Virus record (IMG/VR): IMGVR_UViG_3300025872_003938
Location: 1-21,511 of that record
Source of the DNA: a virus
DNA length: 21,511 nt
Strand: one strand, 5' to 3'
In this document: one piece after another, positions 15,168-21,511 of the stretch
Layout of the letters: every line of letters begins with the position of its first letter
Numbering within the stretch: the first letter of the stretch is position 1
Program-made: the position numbers and the translations under genes
The notes under the pieces: generated by a model
What the model was told of the DNA's origin: nothing
The model's database searches: none
The model's input: only the letters and a program-made list of their open reading frames with translations

Positions 15168-16976
15168 TTAGTATTCTAAGAACGATACATTGTTCTTCTT
15201 GATCACATCAATCTTATTTAGTAACGGGTGCGTCCAGCCGTGAGAAACTAAATAAGTATTAAGATCTTCTTCTTTTATCAGTACTTCTACAAGTTTTTCT
15301 CTACCTTGCTCATCAAGAACATTTATTACTTCGTCAAGAAACAAAATATTTATTTTAGTCTTGGAAATACTACTCATAAGTTTACGAATCGCTAACAGCG
15401 TTGCAGTATTTACTCTTGCAAGCTCTCCACTGGAAAGAGCTAAAATATCTACTACGTTTCCATTATCTGTAATTTCTACATTTAACTTATCGCTATTAAT
15501 TACAAACTGAATTGTAAATCGTCCATCAGAAAGCTCTGCCAAATAGTTATTCGTAAGTTCTTCGAGTTCTTTTACAAGATTTTCAATTTTGTAAGCCAAC
15601 AATCCATTTGTCGAAAAAGCTTTTTTCAATACTTCTAAACTACTAAGCTTTTCTTGAATTGTTCCTAATTTATTCGTAATTTTTTCTAAATCGTTTTTAA
15701 ACTTGTCTGTCTGCTCTAGTATAATTTGAATTCGAGTATTATGTTTTTCTGCCTTTTGATTTTCTGCCGCAATTATTTTTATACTTTTTGAAATACTTTC
15801 AATTTTAGCCGAAACTATCGACAGTTGTTTTTGCAACTCGTTTTCATCAAGATACTCTGAAGGCATGCTTCGATCTATCGATCTTAGCAAATCCTCAAAC
15901 TCTTTTTGTTTTTGTACTTTATGAGTATACAGTTTATTATTTTTCTCGATATTTGCGATTTCTTCTTTAAGTACTGCAACTTTTAGTTTATTTTCAACTA
16001 CTATATTTCGATTGACTTCAATAAGCTCAGCATTTTTTTCTTTATCAATCGTCTGAGTGCAGGTTGGACAGACCCCGCTCAGGCTTTCCATTTTTGTAAT
16101 TACTTTTTGAGCCGCATTTAAAGCCGCAGTTGCTTGCCCTAGTTCATTTTGTTCATTTTCTGATTTAAGTAGTTCAGTTGCTTCTAAACTATTCACCGCA
16201 TTAATATCTATCTGTGAAAGTAACTTCTTGAACTCGTTATTTTGTCTTATTTTTTTATTTGTATTTGTAATGTTTGCCAGCTTACTTCTTAACTCATTTG
16301 CTTCATTTTCGTACTCTACTGGCACCTCTGGCAGTTCTTGAGTAGGAAGTATCTGTATTCCATCATCGAGCTTATTATCTTTTAGCCAAGAAGTAATCGT
16401 ATCTAAGCTTCCATTTAACTGTGTAGATTCTGATGAAAGTTCTTTTACAGCATCTTTAAATACATCAAAGAGTCCAACGTAATCTTCCAGTCCGAGCAAA
16501 TCAATTAAAAACTTTTTTCTAACTGTATCAGTGGCAGTTAAAAACTGCAAACTACTGTTTGTATTTTGATAGACTAATTGAGAAAAAGTTTTAAAATCAA
16601 TTCCTAGTATATCTTCCTGTATAGTTTTAAAAGTATTTGTAGCTGTATGACTTGAAATATCTTCTTCATTTTTTAGAAGACGAACTTTAACGGTAGCTCC
16701 TTTTCTAGTTACCTCTATAATATAAATATCTTCGTCTTTAACTAATTCTAGATATATTTTATAAGAGTCGCCCCCATATCTATTGGCTAGATCTGCTTTC
16801 TTTACGCCTTTAGAATTTTTATTATAAAGAGCTTCTTCTATAATGAGTGGAATAGAAGATTTCCCTACTCCATTTGTACCAACAATTTGAGTCAAAGTAT
16901 GCTGATCTAGCTCTAGTATGTTGCTTTCTCCATAGGAGAAGCAATTATCCCATATTAGTTTTTTTAATATAATCAT
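15168..16976 (-). CDS. sbcC: Rad50/SbcC-like ATPase, T4 gp46-type recombination subunit
   Basis: 602 aa. The order is Walker A GTNGVGKS (33-40) and Q-loop VYQNTNSSLQF (135-145), then a coiled coil (about 175-460) interrupted by a zinc hook GVCPTCTQT (301-309, C303/C306). These are followed by the ABC signature LSSGELARV (514-522), Walker B INILFLDEV (542-550), D-loop NVLDEQG and H-loop SHG (H579). With the SbcD-like nuclease it forms the Mre11/Rad50 complex that resects DNA ends. In T4 the gp46/gp47 pair is essential for recombination-dependent replication. Its length is close to the phage gp46 class and far shorter than E. coli SbcC (about 1048 aa). The start lies inside the nuclease gene (32-nt overlap), implying coupled synthesis. 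Confidence 0.93.
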   Translation of the reverse strand: MIILKKLIWDNCFSYGESNILELDQHTLTQIVGTNGVGKSSIPLIIEEALYNKNSKGVKKADLANRYGGDSYKIYLELVKDEDIYIIEVTRKGATVKVRLLKNEEDISSHTATNTFKTIQEDILGIDFKTFSQLVYQNTNSSLQFLTATDTVRKKFLIDLLGLEDYVGLFDVFKDAVKELSSESTQLNGSLDTITSWLKDNKLDDGIQILPTQELPEVPVEYENEANELRSKLANITNTNKKIRQNNEFKKLLSQIDINAVNSLEATELLKSENEQNELGQATAALNAAQKVITKMESLSGVCPTCTQTIDKEKNAELIEVNRNIVVENKLKVAVLKEEIANIEKNNKLYTHKVQKQKEFEDLLRSIDRSMPSEYLDENELQKQLSIVSAKIESISKSIKIIAAENQKAEKHNTRIQIILEQTDKFKNDLEKITNKLGTIQEKLSSLEVLKKAFSTNGLLAYKIENLVKELEELTNNYLAELSDGRFTIQFVINSDKLNVEITDNGNVVDILALSSGELARVNTATLLAIRKLMSSISKTKINILFLDEVINVLDEQGREKLVEVLIKEEDLNTYLVSHGWTHPLLNKIDVIKKNNVSFLEY

Positions 16977-17898
16977 TAAAAGTGCTCACAATTTTTGAAA
17001 TCTTTTCATTTGGAATCTCTAGAATATAGGTTAGATATTCCACTAGTTCTTCCTCTACGGTCATATTTTTATTTAAATAAAGAGCTGTTTCTGTCTGACG
17101 TTTTACAACTTTTTTATCAAGTAACTCTACATTTTTCACCGAGGATAGTTCAGATAAATCACCTTCTAGTTCATATATTGTATGATCATACTCAGTAGCA
17201 ATCATTTGTTTTGGATTTGTTACTGTCACTCTCAATAGTTGGGGTAGTTTAAATCTAACCCAAGACCAATCAAAATCATCCTCTATTATTAAAGCACCCG
17301 TCTCAACTTTAGACCTATGAAATGAAGTCGTCATAGGAGATCCTGGATATACTATATTTCTTTGAGAGTTTGAGTGTGAGTGTAAGTCCCCTGCAAACAC
17401 TATAGGAAATTCTGCTAATTTTTCTAGATCAATTTCTGGTCTAACATGAGGAGGAATTTCTCCTCGTACATGAGTAAACAAAGGAAGATTTTTATCTATT
17501 TTTGACTCCCAGTCTTTACTGTGCAACTCACAGTAAGGTAAAATGCTAAATCTATCACTTTTATATATTTTATCTATAATTTTTACATTTGTATTTATTG
17601 AGGCAGTTACATTCTTCAAAGAACTAAAAAATGTTTTTCCTTTTTTTGTTGCTTCGTGATTTCCATCGTAAATATAAGTAGGAATTGATATTCCTTTAAT
17701 AAACTCAAAGTAAAGATTCAACTCATCTAGTGTAGGTAGCCGATCAAAAATATCTCCCCCAATAATGTGCAAATCTACTTCTTTTTCTAGTTCTGCAATT
17801 TGTCCAAAAAATTCTAAATATCTCTTAATAGCCCATAAAGTAGGAACATTTTTCTGCCCTAACTTTATGTGCCAGTCTGCTGTAAATAATATTTTCAT
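16945..17898 (-). CDS. sbcD: Mre11/SbcD-like nuclease, T4 gp47-type recombination subunit
   Basis: 317 aa calcineurin-like phosphoesterase. Metal-binding motifs occur in order: D8-W-H10 (FTADWHIKLG), GGD49IFD52, GN80H81E, FTH143V, and GDLHSH (170-175). The usual GHxH reads as G-D-L-H-S-H, with H173 and H175 retained. The C-terminal part (about 225-317) is acidic and helical, where Mre11 proteins bind the Rad50 coiled coil; it includes EEELVEYL-type helices. It acts with the overlapping SbcC-like gene as the nuclease of the end-resection complex. It is the first of the DNA-metabolism genes in this direction and lies 17 nt after the unrecognised gene of the sugar module. I see no clear Shine-Dalgarno before its ATG. 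Confidence 0.92.
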   Translation of the reverse strand: MKILFTADWHIKLGQKNVPTLWAIKRYLEFFGQIAELEKEVDLHIIGGDIFDRLPTLDELNLYFEFIKGISIPTYIYDGNHEATKKGKTFFSSLKNVTASINTNVKIIDKIYKSDRFSILPYCELHSKDWESKIDKNLPLFTHVRGEIPPHVRPEIDLEKLAEFPIVFAGDLHSHSNSQRNIVYPGSPMTTSFHRSKVETGALIIEDDFDWSWVRFKLPQLLRVTVTNPKQMIATEYDHTIYELEGDLSELSSVKNVELLDKKVVKRQTETALYLNKNMTVEEELVEYLTYILEIPNEKISKIVSTFNDYIKKTNMG

Positions 17899-17915
17899 TA
17901 TATTAGTATTTTAAC

Positions 17916-18749
17916 TTACTCAAGATTAAGAATTCCTGGATTCATATGTAAAAATTTATGCCTATAATAATTCCATATAGCGTACAATTCTTTGCTTTGA
18001 TATTTATTTATTAGTACTTTTAATTCGCTTAAAGTTTGTATATCTTCATAATACGGTAAATATTTTGGCGACACTATGTCTTTAGAATATTGAAAACTTT
18101 TACATTTAATATTTTCTAAATAAATAAATGTAGGCAATAGACGTTCAATTAAAAAAGTAAAATTAGGTAAACTTTTATCATAAGAATAGTTACTTAATCC
18201 TTTACCAAACACATTAACTTTAAAAATTTCATCTTTTTCTGCTTCTATAAATAATTTTTGAGAAAAAGGCATAAATTTATTCCAAAAAGTTTTACTTCCT
18301 ACTATATAAGTCGCAAAAATACAAGTATTTTTATCAATATTTAAGCTTTTTACATCAATATTTTTATAGCCTATTTTTTTCAAAAAAGTATTTGCTATAT
18401 TAGATATACTAGGATGATATAAATCTCCCTGTTCCCAGGGATTTATAAAACAAGCTTCATTTAAGATGCAAGGATTAAAAAGATATGCGTCATAGCCTGG
18501 GTTATCAGTAATAAATTTAAAAACTTGACTACTACTCAAATTTGTTTTTTGTTTAAACTTCCAACTAAAAAATCCCCAGTGCGTTAAATTATTTTCTATT
18601 GGGTTGTTATATATTTCATTCCAAATATACCATTCTCGTAAATCTGGTCTTTTATTTTTTGTATTGTCTAATGGAATAAAACCTTCATCTAAGAAAGATT
18701 TTAGTTCTTCTTTAAAATATATTTGATAAATATTTATGTGCTGCAACAT
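17916..18749 (-). CDS. Unrecognised protein associated with glycan-biosynthesis genes
   Basis: 277 aa with no motif whose function I can name. Notable features are REWYIWNEIYNNP (about residues 38-50) and THWGFFSWKFKQKTNLS (56-72), followed by NPGYDAYLFNP and CFINPWEQGDLYHPS. A later segment YIVGSKTFWNKFMPF is also notable. The pattern WG-(F/V/L)-FSWKF-x-x-KT with NPGYD-x-Y-x-(F/I)NP is one I associate, from memory, with uncharacterised proteins lying among bacterial glycosyltransferases. It has many aromatics and no membrane helix or signal peptide. It overlaps the GT2-like gene by 38 nt, so both are probably made together. It could be an unusual glycosyltransferase or a sugar-modifying enzyme; neither is shown. 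Composition is very AT-rich (about 23% G+C on one sampled line). Confidence 0.6.
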   Translation of the reverse strand: MLQHINIYQIYFKEELKSFLDEGFIPLDNTKNKRPDLREWYIWNEIYNNPIENNLTHWGFFSWKFKQKTNLSSSQVFKFITDNPGYDAYLFNPCILNEACFINPWEQGDLYHPSISNIANTFLKKIGYKNIDVKSLNIDKNTCIFATYIVGSKTFWNKFMPFSQKLFIEAEKDEIFKVNVFGKGLSNYSYDKSLPNFTFLIERLLPTFIYLENIKCKSFQYSKDIVSPKYLPYYEDIQTLSELKVLINKYQSKELYAIWNYYRHKFLHMNPGILNLE

Positions 18750-19485
18750 ATTGTTCTATATCTTGTTGTATATTTCTACTTTTTGGTATAAAATAAGACT
18801 CTAGTTTATTTATTAGTTGTTCTCTATTCACAATATGCTGAAATCCCCAGCCTTTATCTTTATCACTTTGTGGTATTTGAGTCTGAATTTGTAATTTTCT
18901 AGCTATTTGACCTTCATCAAAAGGGCACCATCCATAATAAAATATTGCTAACTTATCCGTATTATAAAGGGTATAGTGTCTGCCAGGGCCAGTACAATTA
19001 TTGGTATTTCTAATAGGGTACTGTACAGAAATATTATGAAGACTTCTTGCTTTACGCTCATGAAAATTGTCATGAAAAGTAAATCCATATGTTTTTTGTT
19101 CATAAATAGGTATATTTTTATTTATTAATCTATCCCTATCACAGTCAACAAAAAATATTGTAGGAACTAATAGTTGTTGGGGATTTTCATTTAAAACAGA
19201 GTAGTCCCCAATAAGATGTTCTGTTGTATTTAAACAAATTTTCCAACCATCAATTTGTTGTTCTATATCATTTAATTCAAGATCTACATTATCCGCTTGA
19301 AAATTTATATTTCTACTCGTAATTATATCCCAGTTAGGACAAATTTCTTTAATTATATTTACACTATTATCTGTACTATGATAGTCTATCATAACACCAT
19401 GATCAAATATTTTTTTGTGATGATGTAAAAACCAAGGCAATAAGTATTCTTCATTATAGAAGTGAGAAATAATAGTTTTTTTCAT
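18712..19485 (-). CDS. GT2-like glycosyltransferase
   Basis: 257 aa. The N-terminal ISHFYNEEYLLPWFLHHHKK (residues 6-25) with DYHSTDNS (34-41) is the opening of the Glyco_tranf_2_4/GT92-like branch of GT-A enzymes (YNEE-x-x-LP-W-x-x-H ... D-x-x-STD-x-S). FFVDCDRDR (111-119) is the candidate DxD metal site. A GPGRHYTLY segment and GWCPFDEGQIARK further on may shape the acceptor site. It starts one base after the C-methyltransferase stop and overlaps the next gene by 38 nt. Together with the upstream methyltransferase and epimerase it would complete a small pathway that makes and transfers a modified sugar. Donor and acceptor are unknown. Confidence 0.65.
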   Translation of the reverse strand: MKKTIISHFYNEEYLLPWFLHHHKKIFDHGVMIDYHSTDNSVNIIKEICPNWDIITSRNINFQADNVDLELNDIEQQIDGWKICLNTTEHLIGDYSVLNENPQQLLVPTIFFVDCDRDRLINKNIPIYEQKTYGFTFHDNFHERKARSLHNISVQYPIRNTNNCTGPGRHYTLYNTDKLAIFYYGWCPFDEGQIARKLQIQTQIPQSDKDKGWGFQHIVNREQLINKLESYFIPKSRNIQQDIEQYVAAHKYLSNIF

Positions 19486-19486
19486 T

Positions 19487-20701
19487 TTAAGTTTCTATTG
19501 AGATTTCTGGAAAATACTTGATAAATAAATCATTATTTTTTTCATTACGTTTAGCTTTAATTCTATTTTTTATTTCTTTAAAAAAATTCCACGCTAAAGG
19601 AATAAAGATAATATTACTAGTGTCAATGGAACTTAGATAATCTATAGGTACTATTGGAATATTTCTACCTGGAGTAAATAATCCTTGTTTTAAAGGATTA
19701 TCATCAATAATAAAGTCTAGATTTAGTTTTGCAAAATTAATTAGTGTCATTCCTTTTGCCGCAGCACCGTAGCCACATACTGTATAATTTTTAGCTTGGT
19801 AGTTTTGAATAAGTTTTTTTAAATCATTTACTGTTTTATAACACTTTTCTGCATATTTAACATATGTATTATAGTCTTGTAGTCCAAAATCTTTTTCACT
19901 ATTAAGCACTTTATTTAAATTGCCTATTGTATCTTTTAACTTAAACACGAATACATAACTAGTACCGTGAATATCTGTTTTTATTACATCAGTTAGGTAT
20001 AAACCCGCTCGCTTAGCCAAAGTATTCATACTATTAGTATTAAAAAAACTTAAATGTTCATGGTAGATAGTATCAAACTCATTATTTTTTATCATTTCAG
20101 ATTGACTTGTCTGAATAAATAAAACAGTATTATCTTTCATAATTGCTTTGCATTGTTGTAAAAATTTTAATGGATATTTTATATGAGCAAAAACATTTTG
20201 TGCATTAATAATATCTAAATTTTTACTTTTATAATACTCTATGTATTTTTCAGTAAAATAATCACATACTACTTCGTGATTACTACTACTAATAGAATGC
20301 AAATTTTTAGCAGGATCTATACCGTATGTTGTCAATCCCAAGGATTTCCAACTGTCTAGTTGAGTTCCATCATTACATGCTATATCTAAAACGGTATTGG
20401 GAGCCTTTTTAAAAAAAGTTAAAGAGTATTTAGCAAACCAGTCAAAATATTCTTTTAATGTTTTAGTAGTCCCGCTTACATATAAATAATTTTTAAATAA
20501 TAAATCTGGATTAACTGCATGACTTAATTGTAGGTGACTACAATCTTTACAAAAATTTAATTTTAAAGGAAAAACTAATTCTTCTCCTTCCGTAGATTTT
20601 CTAAAACTATTAGCTAACGGCTGCTCATTAAGATCTAGAATTAATTTTAAACTTGAACCATTACAACATAAACAGTTTGTAAGTTCACTAACATTTTGCA
20701 T
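19487..20701 (-). CDS. Zinc-binding sugar C-methyltransferase (TylC3/Methyltransf_13-23-14 architecture)
   Basis: 404 aa with the three-part layout of NDP-hexose C-methyltransferases. The N-terminal zinc domain has C10-(L)-C12-C13 and C51-x-x-C54. The SAM-binding core has VLDIACNDGTQL (104-115), and the signature YHEHLSFF (213-220) carries the probable catalytic HEH. The C-terminal Rossmann-like domain has CGYGAAAKG (309-317) and IDDNPLKQG (332-340). Such enzymes add a methyl to C3 of 4-keto deoxysugars to give branched sugars found in antibiotics and O-antigens. The neighbouring SDR gene, 10 nt upstream, fits as supplier or finisher of the NDP-sugar. The exact sugar and carbon cannot be read from the sequence. 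The gene is about 20-33% G+C on sampled lines. Confidence 0.88.
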   Translation of the reverse strand: MQNVSELTNCLCCNGSSLKLILDLNEQPLANSFRKSTEGEELVFPLKLNFCKDCSHLQLSHAVNPDLLFKNYLYVSGTTKTLKEYFDWFAKYSLTFFKKAPNTVLDIACNDGTQLDSWKSLGLTTYGIDPAKNLHSISSSNHEVVCDYFTEKYIEYYKSKNLDIINAQNVFAHIKYPLKFLQQCKAIMKDNTVLFIQTSQSEMIKNNEFDTIYHEHLSFFNTNSMNTLAKRAGLYLTDVIKTDIHGTSYVFVFKLKDTIGNLNKVLNSEKDFGLQDYNTYVKYAEKCYKTVNDLKKLIQNYQAKNYTVCGYGAAAKGMTLINFAKLNLDFIIDDNPLKQGLFTPGRNIPIVPIDYLSSIDTSNIIFIPLAWNFFKEIKNRIKAKRNEKNNDLFIKYFPEISIET

Positions 20702-20711
20702 AAAATAATCT

Positions 20712-21511
20712 CTACACGTAAATTATATACTTATCTCTAGATTGAGGAATACTTTTTTTATAGTTATTTAATAAACTACTAAGTATCGTATCTGGAGTTT
20801 CATTAAACGCAAACTTGTATGTTTTTTGAAAAAGAGAGGTGTCTAAAGTAAAATTATATGGTACTCCAGTATTTCCTTGATCCATAATATTTACATTTAA
20901 TTTATTACTAATAATGGTTGAAATTTCTTCCACTGTAGTATTAAAACTTGATAAATTATATATACCAGATATAGGAGTTTTTATACAAGAATCAATTGCT
21001 TTACACAAATCTTCAATCCCTAGTATCGCTCTATTAATATGCTTATTCATCACTATTAGATTTTTTCCGGTAAAAATATTGTGTACCATACTATTCATCA
21101 TAACATCAATACGTAATTGCGGGGACCAACCATTAACAGTGCCAAAGCGTAGTCCAATAACTTTTTTACCTTTTTGAATCTCTAATAGAGCGTGTTGATC
21201 TATAACATATTTTGTTATGTCATAGTTATTGAGCGGGATAAAATTTACTTCTTGTTCTGAATAAAGCTTACAATTATTGTTATTACCATAAACGCTAGCA
21301 GAACTTGCATATATAACTACTTGATCTTCTACTTTAGATAGTAAATCAATAAAATTTGTAACATTATTTTTCCAAGGACTTTGTATCGAACCCTCACAAC
21401 TTTTTACACTAGAGTGTCCTGCTAATAATACAATTACGTCAAACTCTTTTAAATTATTTTTACTATATAGAGAATAGTCTATCTTATCGGTATTTGCGGG
21501 TATATTAAACC
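20712..21511 (-). CDS. NAD-dependent epimerase/dehydratase-type SDR (5' truncated by window edge)
   Basis: The frame is open from the window end at 21511 to the stop at 20712, giving 265 visible residues. The ATG at 21101 is internal. The N-terminal GxxGxxG nucleotide-binding loop would lie beyond the window. What remains is typical extended-SDR sequence: DVIVLLAGHSSVKSCE (about 24-39), WKNNVTNFIDLL, then IYASSASVYG with the catalytic Ser. PLNNYDITKYVIDQHAL follows with the YxxxK pair, and then IGLRFGTVNGWSP with RIDVMMNSM. The C-terminal part resembles NDP-sugar epimerases and reductases. With the C-methyltransferase next door it probably acts on the same nucleotide sugar, as a 4-keto reductase, epimerase or dehydratase; which one is not decidable here. 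Confidence 0.85.
   Translation of the reverse strand, partial: FNIPANTDKIDYSLYSKNNLKEFDVIVLLAGHSSVKSCEGSIQSPWKNNVTNFIDLLSKVEDQVVIYASSASVYGNNNNCKLYSEQEVNFIPLNNYDITKYVIDQHALLEIQKGKKVIGLRFGTVNGWSPQLRIDVMMNSMVHNIFTGKNLIVMNKHINRAILGIEDLCKAIDSCIKTPISGIYNLSSFNTTVEEISTIISNKLNVNIMDQGNTGVPYNFTLDTSLFQKTYKFAFNETPDTILSSLLNNYKKSIPQSRDKYIIYV

Noticed and set aside
17896-17903. TATAAT-like sequence at the start of the SbcD-like gene
   Set aside because: It overlaps the start codon itself and has no matching -35 at a sensible distance. It is expected by chance in AT-rich DNA.

Overview
The window looks like part of the genome of a large tailed bacteriophage (Caudoviricetes). I infer a T4-like or marine-type myovirus infecting a Gram-negative host, because virion tail genes sit beside a phage DNA-metabolism block: a Mre11/Rad50-like pair equivalent to T4 gp47/gp46, a 5' flap nuclease, a PD-(D/E)XK nuclease, and class Ia ribonucleotide reductase. 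Genes are packed with overlaps of 1 to 38 nt or gaps of 17 nt or less. There is no tRNA, IS element, integrase or CRISPR array, and no stretch over 300 bases lacks a gene. The host itself cannot be named from this sequence.

Right-pointing half (1-10606). A 5'-truncated tail-fibre-like protein with a 22-triplet collagen-like Gly-X-Y stretch is followed by a tail-assembly-chaperone-like protein and a 1432-residue protein built almost wholly of RCC1 beta-propeller repeats (about 28 blades by my count). Five glycan-type genes follow: a TPR/GT9-GT41-like glycosyltransferase fused to a methyltransferase, a GT25-like enzyme, a GT32-like enzyme, a DUF6445-like 2-oxoglutarate/Fe(II) oxygenase, and a GT2 glycosyltransferase fused to another methyltransferase. 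Start and stop codons overlap or abut along most of this run, which suggests translational coupling of receptor-contact proteins with a possible virion-glycosylation cassette.

Left-pointing half (10603-21511, read from the right). It begins with a 3'-terminal piece of an NDP-sugar epimerase/dehydratase-type SDR. Next come a zinc-binding sugar C-methyltransferase, a GT2-like glycosyltransferase and an unrecognised glycan-associated protein. Without a break the operon continues into SbcD-like, SbcC-like, PD-(D/E)XK nuclease, flap nuclease, nrdA, a 51-aa zinc-ribbon gene, nrdB and a SleB-type cell-wall hydrolase. The two halves converge on a 4-nt overlap in which the two stop codons share bases.

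By hand counts on sampled 60-nt lines, nrdA is about 45% G+C, the nuclease genes about 28-37%, and the right-hand sugar genes about 20-33%, so the sugar module may have a separate origin.

The best candidate for something undescribed is the combined tail plus glycan-modification system. Collagen-like and Ser/Thr-rich propeller proteins are co-encoded with glycosyltransferases, two separate GT-methyltransferase fusions, an Fe/2OG oxygenase and a sugar-nucleotide-tailoring module. The second candidate is the small CxxCxGxG zinc-ribbon gene between nrdA and nrdB.
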